From Romboutsia faecis (GTDB lineage: Bacteria > Bacillota > Clostridia > Peptostreptococcales > Peptostreptococcaceae), in contig NZ_JACRWE010000011.1 of NCBI RefSeq assembly GCF_014323405.1, positions 1 to 58,217 on the forward strand: 58,217 bases of DNA, written 5' to 3'. Both the position numbers and the translations under genes were made by a program. Position 1 is the first letter of the stretch. Every line of letters starts with the position of its first letter. The notes under the pieces are model-generated. The model worked only from the letters and a program-made list of their open reading frames with translations. It was not told the origin of the DNA and searched no databases. Shown here in pieces: positions 1 to 6,293 of the stretch.

Positions 1-2
1 AT

Positions 3-74
3 GATCATTTAAAAAAATGGAAATCAAAAGATCAAAATCCTTTTGTTAGAAGAAAGGTAGGAAGGATAAGATAA
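3..74 (+). CDS. C-terminal end of an unidentified protein (gene starts outside the window)
   Basis: An open frame enters from the left edge and stops at 72-74. The last 23 residues are basic (ending RRKVGRIR) and a rho-independent terminator follows 13 bases later (88-116), which supports a real gene end. The fragment is too short to identify. It would converge on the minus-strand small genes to its right. Low certainty that the frame is right. Confidence 0.4.
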   Translation, partial: DHLKKWKSKDQNPFVRRKVGRIR

Positions 75-87
75 CATTATTTAATAG

Positions 88-116
88 GAGCTACTATTTT
101 GTATAGTAGCTCTTTT
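88..116 (+). terminator. Rho-independent terminator
   Basis: Perfect 10-bp stem 88-97/103-112 (GAGCTACTAT) with a 5-base loop, followed by TTTT. It terminates the plus-strand gene entering from the left edge. Confidence 0.75.
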
Positions 117-180
117 ATATTTGTATACAGTATTTTATTTAATTCATTACCTTACTCATGTTTTACGATTACAAGTAAAA

Positions 181-205
181 AAAAGAAATAGCAACATGCT
201 ATTCC
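181..205 (-). terminator. Rho-independent terminator of the small-gene operon of the left element
   Basis: Stem 185-193/197-205 with one mismatch, followed on the minus strand by a run of eight T. It lies just downstream of the 29-aa ORF at 244-333. The loop/stem sequence resembles the hairpin at 761-787 (both contain TAGCAACAT). Confidence 0.65.
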
Positions 206-243
206 CTCCTATCTAAGATTTTACTTGTAAATTTATTGTCTTA

Positions 244-333
244 TTACCTTAATATTGCTCTACCTGATACCATTAATTCTATTACTATACATACTCCTAA
301 TCCTATTACTGAACCTAATGTAAATTCTTTCAT
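244..333 (-). CDS. 29-residue putative membrane peptide
   Basis: ATG at 333 is preceded by AAGGAGA at good spacing, formed partly by the stop codon of the 29-aa ORF upstream (348-437). The peptide begins MKEFTLGSVIGLG and is almost entirely hydrophobic in residues 5-24, so a single membrane segment is likely. It is the last gene before a terminator. No family is recognised. The tight coupling, strong Shine-Dalgarno and equal length to its neighbour argue for a real small protein rather than chance. Confidence 0.5.
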   Translation of the reverse strand: MKEFTLGSVIGLGVCIVIELMVSGRAILR

Positions 334-347
334 TTAATTTAATCTCC

Positions 348-437
348 TTATTTTGTATATTCTTTTCTCTGCTTCATCACTATACCAAAAATTGACACTC
401 CAAATTTAACACCTGCTACAAATAACTCTAGTGTCAT
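348..437 (-). CDS. 29-residue putative membrane peptide
   Basis: ATG at 437 has a perfect AAGGAGGT ribosome-binding site that overlaps the end of gene A (439-738), one base upstream. The sequence starts MTLELFVAGVKFGVS, has a hydrophobic centre and a basic/polar tail (MKQRKEYTK). It looks like a single-pass small membrane protein with a cytoplasmic tail. It is translationally coupled to the next 29-aa ORF. Function unknown. Confidence 0.5.
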   Translation of the reverse strand: MTLELFVAGVKFGVSIFGIVMKQRKEYTK

Positions 438-438
438 G

Positions 439-738
439 TTATTCTACCTCCTTAGTATTAAGAATCCCTCTAAGATTACTTACAAACTCCTTTGAAAATA
501 TATTTTTCTTTATGGATTCCTTAATTAACTTAATTAAATCATCTTCTGTTAAATCTAAAGGTCTTGCTATTAGTTGCTGTTCTTTTCTAAACGTATCCTT
601 AAAGTATACAAATCTTATCTCCTCTTGATTTAATGACTTTACAAAAATCTTCTCTATTCCATACCCTACATTTCCATCTCTTATTTTTGCTTGCTTTAAT
701 ACTATACAGTACTTAGTTTCACTTATTGATTTACTCAT
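439..738 (-). CDS. Conserved element protein 'A' (left element)
   Basis: 99 residues from the ATG at 738, chosen because AAGGAGA lies six bases upstream; an upstream in-frame ATG at 759 has no such site. It is clearly paralogous to the protein at 11796-12089: both share GIEKI, then a stretch like EEIR.V.FKDT, then QLIARPLDL and a final IFSK.FV. No domain is recognised. It sits last in the ordered module D-C-B-A conserved in both tandem elements, so it is element backbone rather than random cargo. A role in controlling or protecting the element is inference only. Confidence 0.75.
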   Translation of the reverse strand: MSKSISETKYCIVLKQAKIRDGNVGYGIEKIFVKSLNQEEIRFVYFKDTFRKEQQLIARPLDLTEDDLIKLIKESIKKNIFSKEFVSNLRGILNTKEVE

Positions 739-760
739 TTTTCTTCTCCTTAAAAACAAA

Positions 761-787
761 AAAGGAATAGCAACATACTATTCCTTT
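761..787 (-). terminator. Terminator/attenuator hairpin between the 70-aa gene and gene A
   Basis: Perfect 10-bp stem 761-770/778-787 (AAAGGAATAG) followed on the minus strand by TTTTTTGTTTTT and then directly by the Shine-Dalgarno of gene A. Either gene A has its own promoter or read-through is regulated here. Confidence 0.65.
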
Positions 788-808
788 CTTATGTAATCCT
801 TTATTTAA

Positions 809-1021
809 TTAATATCTCTTTTTTCTTTCTACACTGTTCACTTTCATACTGATTATATCTTCTTTTTTGATTCCACTTGTCTTTTCAAGTGTCTTCATGA
901 AATGATTATATGTATCTTCAACTTGACTTCTTCTTCCTGAATTCTTTGATTGTTCATGAGCTCTTATTGCTCTCTTCTTTTCTTCATTGCAAATTTTTGA
1001 AATTTTATCAAATATACCCAT
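809..1021 (-). CDS. Hypothetical 70-residue protein, Lys/Glu-rich
   Basis: The second ATG (1021) is chosen because AAAAGG directly abuts the first ATG (1033) but is well spaced for the second. The protein starts MGIFDKISKICNEEKKR, is highly charged and predicted helical, without membrane segments. It follows the Mor-like regulator gene by 25 bases in the same operon and has no counterpart in the right-hand element. No family recognised. Confidence 0.55.
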   Translation of the reverse strand: MGIFDKISKICNEEKKRAIRAHEQSKNSGRRSQVEDTYNHFMKTLEKTSGIKKEDIISMKVNSVERKKRY

Positions 1022-1046
1022 GTTATTATCCATCCTTTTCTATTTT

Positions 1047-1319
1047 TTATTTAGCCTTTTCTTCTTTTAAACTTATTCCTTTGATTAATCTACCAACCCA
1101 TTTATCAGAATATCCTAGTTCCCTAGCTATTTCTCTTACACTCTTTTTACTGTAATTATTAATTATGTATTTTTCTACATATTCATTAGAGTATAGTTTC
1201 ATTGGTAGATTAATCTGCTGACCTTTATAATGCTTATGTATTATTCTTACTATTTCTTCACCTAGAATTTCTGACATTTCTGCGTAAATTCCTTTAAAAT
1301 CACTCTTTTCTATTTTCAT
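1047..1319 (-). CDS. Mor-family-like transcription activator
   Basis: 90 residues from the second of two adjacent ATGs, which is better spaced from AAAGGAGG. The N-terminal half (IYAEMSEILGEE, then GQQINLP) and the C-terminal helix-turn-helix (SVREIARELGYSDKWVGRLI) fit the Mor transcription activator family (phage Mu middle-operon regulator and bacterial relatives), which bind DNA as dimers. It lies between genes B and A of the conserved module and is absent at that place in the right-hand element. It is therefore a candidate regulator specific to the left element. The target promoter is not known. Confidence 0.7.
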   Translation of the reverse strand: MKIEKSDFKGIYAEMSEILGEEIVRIIHKHYKGQQINLPMKLYSNEYVEKYIINNYSKKSVREIARELGYSDKWVGRLIKGISLKEEKAK

Positions 1320-1422
1320 CATTCACCTCCTTTCATTCTCTAATTAATAATAACTATTCTTACAGAAAGTTTCTTTGAAATTATTTCTTGAAAAATTCCT
1401 TATTTTATTTCTTGTCTAAGTG

Positions 1423-2117
1423 TAAAATCCCGAAACCCCGTTATTTTAAAATTATTTTTATTATTTTTTATTCCTTACTTGAAAAAACATATTCACTTCC
1501 ATCTGTTAATGTAAATGCATACTCTGGTGAAAGGTCTAGTATATCCTCTACATCATCATCTAACATCATTTCTTTTATTAATTCTTCTTTAGTTGTATTA
1601 TTTAGCCAGAAATCTATGATTGTGTCCTTATCAAATAATCTATCGATGTGATGCTCTGTATTTAACATGTAATCTAATTCATTCATTGCATACTCTTTTA
1701 AATCATCTTTATCTTTGTAAATTAAGTAATTATCATTCTCAGTATATTTTTGAGAAATTAATTCATTGTAGTAATTACTTATCTTATCTATGCTTATTTC
1801 TTCTATGTTTAAATTGTACCAAGCAAAGAATATTATCTTATCTATATCCAAATTATTTTTATATTCAGCTATTATTTCATCTAGCTTATTACTATCTTTT
1901 AAAATGTATTCCTTTATGTATTTATCTTCTATTTCATTATCTATTCTTTCTATGACAGTTATAGTTTCATCATCTATGTTATTGTATTTATCTACTAATT
2001 CCTTTAATTCATCAAAGAATAATTTATTTATTATTTCAGATTTATTATTTATCATAGTCATTTCTACCTTTCAATTTTTTAATTATCTTTCTATTTTTAC
2101 GGGGTTTCGGGGTTTTA
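1423..2117. repeat. 19-bp inverted repeats flanking gene B
   Basis: 1423-1441 and 2099-2117 are inverted copies (core CCCGAAACCCCG / CGGGGTTTCGGG) with one mismatch in 19. They lie just outside gene B on both sides. A third copy at 2526-2544, in the same orientation as 2099-2117, separates genes C and D. They stand out sharply against the very AT-rich background. They could form a cruciform, or a long-range mRNA stem enclosing gene B. Confidence 0.7.
1468..2061 (-). CDS. Conserved acidic element protein 'B' (left element)
   Basis: 197 residues. By my count about 50 Asp/Glu against about 21 Lys/Arg, so strongly acidic throughout. It is paralogous to 12172-12762 (196 aa): both begin with a helical stretch around AIINQLF or EIINKLF, share LIYK-x6-LKEYA and TKEE, and end near PEYAF or PQYAF. 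No domain is recognised. Strong uniform acidity is typical of DNA-mimic inhibitors such as ArdA or the SAUGI protein of SCC elements, so an anti-restriction or repair-inhibitor role is possible, but that is inference. Flanked by 19-bp inverted repeats. Confidence 0.75.
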   Translation of the reverse strand: MTMINNKSEIINKLFFDELKELVDKYNNIDDETITVIERIDNEIEDKYIKEYILKDSNKLDEIIAEYKNNLDIDKIIFFAWYNLNIEEISIDKISNYYNELISQKYTENDNYLIYKDKDDLKEYAMNELDYMLNTEHHIDRLFDKDTIIDFWLNNTTKEELIKEMMLDDDVEDILDLSPEYAFTLTDGSEYVFSSKE

Positions 2118-2189
2118 TTAAAGAGAATTGTAATTTTATTTTTTTATCTTCATTGTCTAACATTGAAATGCTCTTACTTCTGTGTAAAA

Positions 2190-2483
2190 TTAGTATTCTT
2201 CTGAAAACATCAAAGTACTGTATTCTAAGCTATCTATAGCGTATAGCTTCTTATTTTCTTTAATTTCCTCTCTATGTATGTATAGGCTACTTTTATATTC
2301 TGGTACTTCTTGCTTATGAATTATTTCAACTATCCCTTCTCCTATAGGATTTAATTCAAAAACTTGTAAATAGTCTTTTTCTACATTTAGTTTATCTATC
2401 AAATTCCACAACAGTATACTTATTTCTAAAGGTATTTCTTCTGCTACTTTTTTAGTCATGTATCTATTTTCTGTTTTAAACAT
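2190..2483 (-). CDS. DUF960-like protein 'C' (left element)
   Basis: 97 residues, AGGAGA eight bases before the ATG. Features: NRYMTKKVAEEIP near the N-terminus, an LLW motif, DYLQVFEL around residues 43-50, HKQEVPEY around 62-69 and YSTLMFSEEY at the C-terminus. This pattern fits what I recall of DUF960, a small family of unknown function typical of staphylococcal SCC elements beside ccr genes. The paralogue is at 12782-13072. Membership is from memory of the family pattern, not a search. Located between genes D and B in the conserved module. Confidence 0.7.
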   Translation of the reverse strand: MFKTENRYMTKKVAEEIPLEISILLWNLIDKLNVEKDYLQVFELNPIGEGIVEIIHKQEVPEYKSSLYIHREEIKENKKLYAIDSLEYSTLMFSEEY

Positions 2484-2525
2484 GTTTCTTTTCTCCTATT
2501 ATTTTTATTCTTTATTTAAAATTTA

Positions 2526-2544
2526 GCGGGGTTTCGGGGTTTTA
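2526..2544. repeat. Third copy of the CGGGGTTTCGGGG repeat
   Basis: Same 18 bases as 2100-2117, located between genes C and D. See the inverted repeats flanking gene B. Confidence 0.65.
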
Positions 2545-2546
2545 TT

Positions 2547-2873
2547 CTAAATTACTATTAGATCTTTTAATTCTTTTTTACAAATAACAACTATTGAAAA
2601 ATCACTTGAACACAAAAATAGAACTGAAATGTAATCAGTTCCATGTATCTCATCTATGTATTCAGGTATTATTTCTTTTAGTTGATGTTGTTTTAGTTCT
2701 TCTGCTCCAACTTTATCTACTACAGTTACATATCCACCTAAGTCTTCTGCTGTTCTTTCTGTACCGTAATTTTCATCTAGTATTTCTATGGTATCTTCTA
2801 TTGCAGATGTTACTTCTGTTGGTAGCTCCTTTACTAACTCTAAGTCTTGTTTTTTGCAAATATTTATTATCAT
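2547..2873 (-). CDS. Conserved element protein 'D' (left element)
   Basis: 108 residues from the ATG at 2873 (AAGGAGG eight bases upstream); this gives exactly the length of its paralogue at 13084-13410. Shared features: KxxDLELV(K/R)ELP near residue 7-18, an LGG(Y/F)V block, IIPEYIDEI or TIPEYIDEI, and DYIS.LFLC.SDFS.VVIC near the C-terminus. It is acidic and first in the D-C-B-A operon. No family recognised. Being conserved in the lead position of both elements, it is a backbone gene of the element. Confidence 0.75.
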   Translation of the reverse strand: MIINICKKQDLELVKELPTEVTSAIEDTIEILDENYGTERTAEDLGGYVTVVDKVGAEELKQHQLKEIIPEYIDEIHGTDYISVLFLCSSDFSIVVICKKELKDLIVI

Positions 2874-2903
2874 TGTATCTTCCTCCTTATTTGAAAACAA
2901 AAG

Positions 2904-2939
2904 AAGCTAGATTAAGTATTTTTCTACCTCATCTAGCTT
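2904..2939 (-). terminator. Hairpin between methylase gene and gene D
   Basis: Stem 2904-2912/2931-2939 (AAGCTAGAT) followed on the minus strand by CTTTTGTTTT, then the Shine-Dalgarno of gene D. Likely terminator of the upstream methylase gene, or an attenuator for the D-C-B operon. Confidence 0.55.
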
Positions 2940-3040
2940 TATTATAGTTATAATATATATTTTAAATTACATTTTACTACAGTTTCTTTATTAATATATT
3001 TTTGTATTATATTTTCTCTAATAATACCTTTGCATAATTA

Positions 3041-4330
3041 TTAATCTAATTCCCATCCAATTTGCGTTATAGCAACTTCCTCATGTGTATTTTGATTTAT
3101 TTTAATATTACGATTTACTTCATATTCATTTTCAAATATCTCATTTAGCTCCATACCCATCCTTTCTACTAATCCTGTAACTAATGCATTCCCCATACAG
3201 AAATACCTAAATTTTTCTGTCATGCCTGTATTAGTCCAATTATCATCAAATCCATTTAATCTCTCACATTCTATTGGAGTCAAAACTCTTAGCCTATTAG
3301 TTTGTAAATCTCTAACAACATGAGTGCTTCTATTCTTTGATGATTCACTTGTTAACATTGTTCTTGACGGTTTATCTAATGGATCTGGAAATGCTATTGC
3401 ACCTTCTCTAAATATATACTCATGTCCATCCTTAGACACTCTAGGTATAGCCTTAGCTCCTTTCATATATCTCCAATCATCTAAGCTATCACCTAAATAA
3501 TACTTTTCTTCTACCTCAAGCTCCAAAATATCACCTAGATTTATCGAAGGCTCTATTACTGGTTTATATTTTTGTGTAGTTATTGTATTTCCTATCATCA
3601 TTCCACTATTTAAAAATTCAAATCTGAAATTATCAGATATAGTTAATATATCTTCATTTAAGATATAGTTATTTGTAGATTCTATGCTCTCTATCGGAAA
3701 TTGACGTGCAAAAAATCCTCTTTTTTTTAAATAAGTATTTTCATTTAATTCTTTTATTTGATTAGAGTGATAATTAGTTGTATTTAAATATGCAAATATG
3801 AATATTCTAGTTCTTTTTTGAGCAAATCCATATTCTGCTGCATTTATAACTCTCCACTCAACGCTATATCCTAAGTCTCTAAAACACCCTAACATTACTC
3901 CAAAATCTCTTCCTCTTTGATTAGAAGGAGACTTTAGTAATCTATCTACATTTTCTAATAATACGAATGGAGGTCTATCTCTATCTAACATTTTATTTAT
4001 TTCCCACCATAATACGCCTTTTTTACCTTCTATTCCTTTTGCTCCAGTAGATGCTACCGAATAATCTTGGCAAGGAAAACCGCCCACTAACAAATTATAC
4101 GTTGGTATATTATAATCATTATAATTATTATTTATTTCAGCTATATCAATATTTAATGCTCGCGTATTTGGAAACCTCTTTGTGTAACAATCATATGCAT
4201 GTTGTGACTTTCTACTTGGCTCCCACTGATTCGCTAAAACTACATTCCACCCCTGATTACTTCTTCCTAAACCTACATGAAAACCACCTACCCCTGCGAA
4301 GAGTTCGCATACAGTTTTATCTATTGCCAT
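3041..4330 (-). CDS. DNA (cytosine-5-)-methyltransferase
   Basis: 429 residues. Transfers methyl from SAM to C5 of cytosine in a specific site. Conserved motifs: I (LFAGVGGFHVGLG, about residues 10-22), IV with the catalytic Cys (GGFPCQDYSVA), VI (ENV), VIII (QKRTRIFIF) and X (MGNALVTGLVERMG near the end). The long stretch between motifs VIII and IX is the target-recognition domain. Divergent from a BglII-like nuclease gene (4517-5146), so together a type II restriction-modification system. The ribosome-binding site is weak. It sits against the att repeat, as does the R-M pair of the neighbouring element. Recognition site not deducible. Confidence 0.92.
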   Translation of the reverse strand: MAIDKTVCELFAGVGGFHVGLGRSNQGWNVVLANQWEPSRKSQHAYDCYTKRFPNTRALNIDIAEINNNYNDYNIPTYNLLVGGFPCQDYSVASTGAKGIEGKKGVLWWEINKMLDRDRPPFVLLENVDRLLKSPSNQRGRDFGVMLGCFRDLGYSVEWRVINAAEYGFAQKRTRIFIFAYLNTTNYHSNQIKELNENTYLKKRGFFARQFPIESIESTNNYILNEDILTISDNFRFEFLNSGMMIGNTITTQKYKPVIEPSINLGDILELEVEEKYYLGDSLDDWRYMKGAKAIPRVSKDGHEYIFREGAIAFPDPLDKPSRTMLTSESSKNRSTHVVRDLQTNRLRVLTPIECERLNGFDDNWTNTGMTEKFRYFCMGNALVTGLVERMGMELNEIFENEYEVNRNIKINQNTHEEVAITQIGWELD

Positions 4331-4481
4331 TTTATTATATTCTCGCTTTCTAGAAATTTATCATCTGTTATTAATAATTATTATATTATATTTTTAATCA
4401 AATGAAAAGATCGATTATAATAATAATTTTATTTTTTCTCTTCTTAAATATATATTTTAAACTCTATTTTTTTTATTATGC

Positions 4482-4487
4482 TATAAT
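4482..4487 (+). promoter_or_regulatory. Candidate -10 box for the endonuclease gene
   Basis: TATAAT 30 bases before the start codon at 4517. No convincing -35 is seen at the usual distance, so the promoter may be weak or regulated, as is common for restriction genes. Confidence 0.4.
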
Positions 4488-4516
4488 TATACTAAAATTA
4501 TTTTATGGAGGATTTT

Positions 4517-5146
4517 ATGGAATTTAGAACACATTCTTTTAGATATGGATTGGAAATCTTCAATACTCAAGAGGATTTTAGAATTCTATGGGATGAAGTT
4601 ATTGATTCAATTAATAGTATTACTGATGATGATATAATACAATATTTTGAAAATCAACAAAGAAGAGCTAAAAGCATATCTGAAGCAATCAACTACTTAT
4701 TAGATGAAAGGTTAACCAATAGAGGTTGGAATAGACAAAGTTTTATATTCAATGATCCTACTTACAGAAGTGGTAGAGGTAACAGTAACTGGAGATTAGA
4801 TTTCGCTAAAGACGATATTTCAATTGAAGTTGCTTTTAATCATGGAGAAGCAGTTGCATGGAATCTTATTAAACCGGTATTAGCTAGTGAGTTAAACCAT
4901 GTTGAAAAAGACATACAAACAAGAGCAGGCATATTGATTTGTGCTACTGATGAAATGAAATCAGCTGGAGGTTTTGATGGTGCTACCGGATCATACGAAA
5001 AATTTCTTCAGTATTTACCGCCTTTAAATAATTTACTAACAGTTCCTATGGTAATTATAGGATTAAATGCTCCAAGAACATTTAGAATAGAACATTATAA
5101 AGAAGGTAAAAATACATATGGAAAAGTTGTTAGATTAAATGACTAA
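4517..5146 (+). CDS. BglII/BstYI-like type II restriction endonuclease
   Basis: 209 residues from the ATG at 4517; the upstream ATG at 4505 contains the Shine-Dalgarno itself (GGAGG). The core LDF-x7-IEVAF (Asp95, Glu104) resembles the BglII catalytic strand with its E-V-Q-F, and the following block with SELNH, GILICAT and PMVIIGL parallels the BglII/BstYI fold (PF09195 type, PD-(D/E)XK superfamily). Known family members cut GATC-centred sites (BglII AGATCT, BstYI RGATCY). The partner is the divergent C5-methylase. Family assignment is by motif memory; the exact site is unknown. Confidence 0.7.
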   Translation: MEFRTHSFRYGLEIFNTQEDFRILWDEVIDSINSITDDDIIQYFENQQRRAKSISEAINYLLDERLTNRGWNRQSFIFNDPTYRSGRGNSNWRLDFAKDDISIEVAFNHGEAVAWNLIKPVLASELNHVEKDIQTRAGILICATDEMKSAGGFDGATGSYEKFLQYLPPLNNLLTVPMVIIGLNAPRTFRIEHYKEGKNTYGKVVRLND

Positions 5147-5150
5147 GATT

Positions 5151-5180
5151 AAAAGGTAGAATAATTTTATTCTACCTTTT
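5151..5180. terminator. Bidirectional terminator after the endonuclease gene
   Basis: Perfect 14-bp stem 5151-5164/5167-5180 (AAAAGGTAGAATAA) with A- and T-runs at its ends, five bases after the endonuclease stop and just before the att copy. Confidence 0.8.
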
Positions 5181-5192
5181 GACCTAAACCGC

Positions 5193-5219
5193 GCTCCGTT
5201 ACTTGTGATACGGTTCTCC
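5193..5219. other. att core, inter-element copy
   Basis: The 27-mer starts GCTCCGTTACTTGTG and ends ACGGTTCTCC. It differs from the rlmH copy at 15396-15422 by one base (a for g in the middle). On the minus strand it still reads like the rlmH tail E-P-Y-H-K-stop. It is half of an imperfect 22-bp inverted repeat with 5219-5239 around a ttct centre; the outer arms (5192-5199 and 5232-5239) pair perfectly. Inverted repeats at att ends are also known in SCC. Confidence 0.8.
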
Positions 5220-5299
5220 GTATCGCACTCTACGGAGCGTATTTTAACTCAACTTTATTATTACTTATTATATTACTATTTTCAGATTTAGACAATTCA

Positions 5300-5390
5300 T
5301 TACAAGTAAATGTAAAAAGGATAGGTTACCTTGTTCTTTAGGCAACCTATCCTTTATTAAATATGTTATCACATCATCATTTAATAATAT
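5300..5390 (-). pseudogene. Remnant of a second recombinase gene 3' end
   Basis: Aligns without gaps with 6326-6416, the 3' end of the intact recombinase gene (about 80% identity by hand count). Read on the minus strand it encodes DDVITYL-x-KD-x-LP, then GN-x-SFLHL, like the recombinase C-terminus. The two arms of an embedded hairpin changed together (GGATAGGTT/AACCTATCC here, GGATGGGTT/AACCCATCC there). The lipoprotein gene stops two bases before it. It is either the tail of a lost tandem recombinase (SCC often has ccrA-ccrB) or a duplication made when the lipoprotein gene was inserted. Confidence 0.75.
5314..5356 (-). terminator. Rho-independent terminator after the lipoprotein gene
   Basis: Long stem (AAAGGATAGGTT pairing with AACCTATCCTTT) followed on the minus strand by TTTTT. 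Embedded in the recombinase-end remnant, and equivalent to the hairpin at 6340-6385. Confidence 0.75.
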
Positions 5391-5391
5391 T

Positions 5392-6021
5392 CTATTCATT
5401 GTAGCTATTCCCTACACATTTTCCATTTTGAATTATACATTCGTGCATATCTGTAAATGGGTTATAATGACCATCAAATCCATACACACCAACTCTTATT
5501 GTTGTTCCAACTGGAACCATTTCACCTGCTTTTATTGATTGTGACTTGACTATTCCTCTTGCCTCATACTCAGGAACAAGAACTGACATGCTAGAGTCTT
5601 GTTCAATATTCAATCCTTCTACATATTTTAAATAATCCCCCTCTAAATTAGGAACTTTAATCATCTTAGTCTCTACTTTATCTTCATTTTTTACTTCTTT
5701 TTTAGTTTCTTCTTTAGTATCTGCCTTACTTTCTTCTTTTTTAGTTTCTTCTTTAGTATCTGCCTTACTTTCTTCTTTTTTAGTTTCTTCTTTACTATCT
5801 GGCTTACTTTCTTCTTTTTTTTCTTTAGGTTTTTCAGATACCCATGTTGCTTCTTCTCCACAACTTGAACAAAATTTAGTTACTTCTGTTGATTTTTCTC
5901 CACAACTAGTACAGTATACACTTTTTACAACTTCTTCTTTTTCTTCAGATTTCTCATTTTTAGCACATCCAGTTACTATTAATAAAATTATCAGCCCCAT
6001 TAACATGATTACTTTTTTCAT
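5392..6021 (-). CDS. Zinc-ribbon/PASTA-like lipoprotein
   Basis: 209 residues. N-terminal lipoprotein signal with lipobox LIVTGC (Cys19), so anchored outside the membrane. Then a double zinc ribbon with two CxxC pairs (CTSCG, CSSCG, about residues 38-55). Next comes a charged linker with three near-identical 13-residue units (KKEESKADTKEET type), followed by a PASTA-like domain (VPNLEG through VPVGTTIRV, about 123-178). A zinc ribbon outside the membrane is unusual. It lies between the recombinase gene and a recombinase remnant, so it is probably acquired cargo. Function not known; PASTA domains bind peptidoglycan fragments in other proteins. Confidence 0.7.
   Translation of the reverse strand: MKKVIMLMGLIILLIVTGCAKNEKSEEKEEVVKSVYCTSCGEKSTEVTKFCSSCGEEATWVSEKPKEKKEESKPDSKEETKKEESKADTKEETKKEESKADTKEETKKEVKNEDKVETKMIKVPNLEGDYLKYVEGLNIEQDSSMSVLVPEYEARGIVKSQSIKAGEMVPVGTTIRVGVYGFDGHYNPFTDMHECIIQNGKCVGNSYNE
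5698..5815. repeat. 39-bp tandem repeat inside the lipoprotein gene, three copies
   Basis: Three head-to-tail units of 39 bp encode the 13-residue KKEES-x-x-x-KEET linker repeat. Two units are almost identical, which suggests recent slippage and likely copy-number variation between strains. Boundaries approximate. Confidence 0.7.
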
Positions 6022-6063
6022 TTTCTATCATCTCACTCTTTAATTATTAAATTTAGTATCTAA

Positions 6064-6186
6064 TTATTTAAAATCTTCTTCTGTTAAATAACTAAACCAT
6101 TCTAGCATTTTTTCTCTTGCTTTTCTTTTAATTTCAAATGTTATGAACATAGAAATTACTACTAATGCTGTTATTATTGCAGTCAA
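6064..6186 (-). CDS. Possible small membrane protein, TTG start
   Basis: 40 residues from a TTG at 6186: a hydrophobic helix (AIITALVVISMFITF) followed by a basic, amphipathic tail (KRKAREKMLEWF). There is no ATG in this frame. A three-codon mini-ORF (ATG CTG TAG) with a better ribosome-binding site lies just upstream. It could be a decayed holin-like or small membrane gene. Weakly supported. Confidence 0.3.
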   Translation of the reverse strand: MTAIITALVVISMFITFEIKRKAREKMLEWFSYLTEEDFK

Positions 6187-6293
6187 ATCCTCTCCATACC
6201 CTACAGCATGAATATGTTTTCCCCTTAATTATTATATATTTATTATTATATATTTTTCAATTGTTATTTTTTGTCATTTTTTCTTACTTAATA

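Larger units (their letters stand above)
1..5219. mobile_element. Right end of a second SCC-like element, tandem to the 5.2-15.4 kb element (left end outside window)
   Basis: Seen: this segment ends in a copy of the rlmH 3' att sequence (5193-5219). It carries a four-gene module (2873 down to 439) whose members are each paralogous to genes at 13410-11796 in the next element. A restriction-modification pair sits directly beside the att copy, as in the neighbour. Known: SCC elements accumulate as tandem arrays at rlmH. Inferred: this is the rlmH-proximal end of a second such element; its recombinase and outer att site would lie beyond base 1. Confidence 0.6.
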
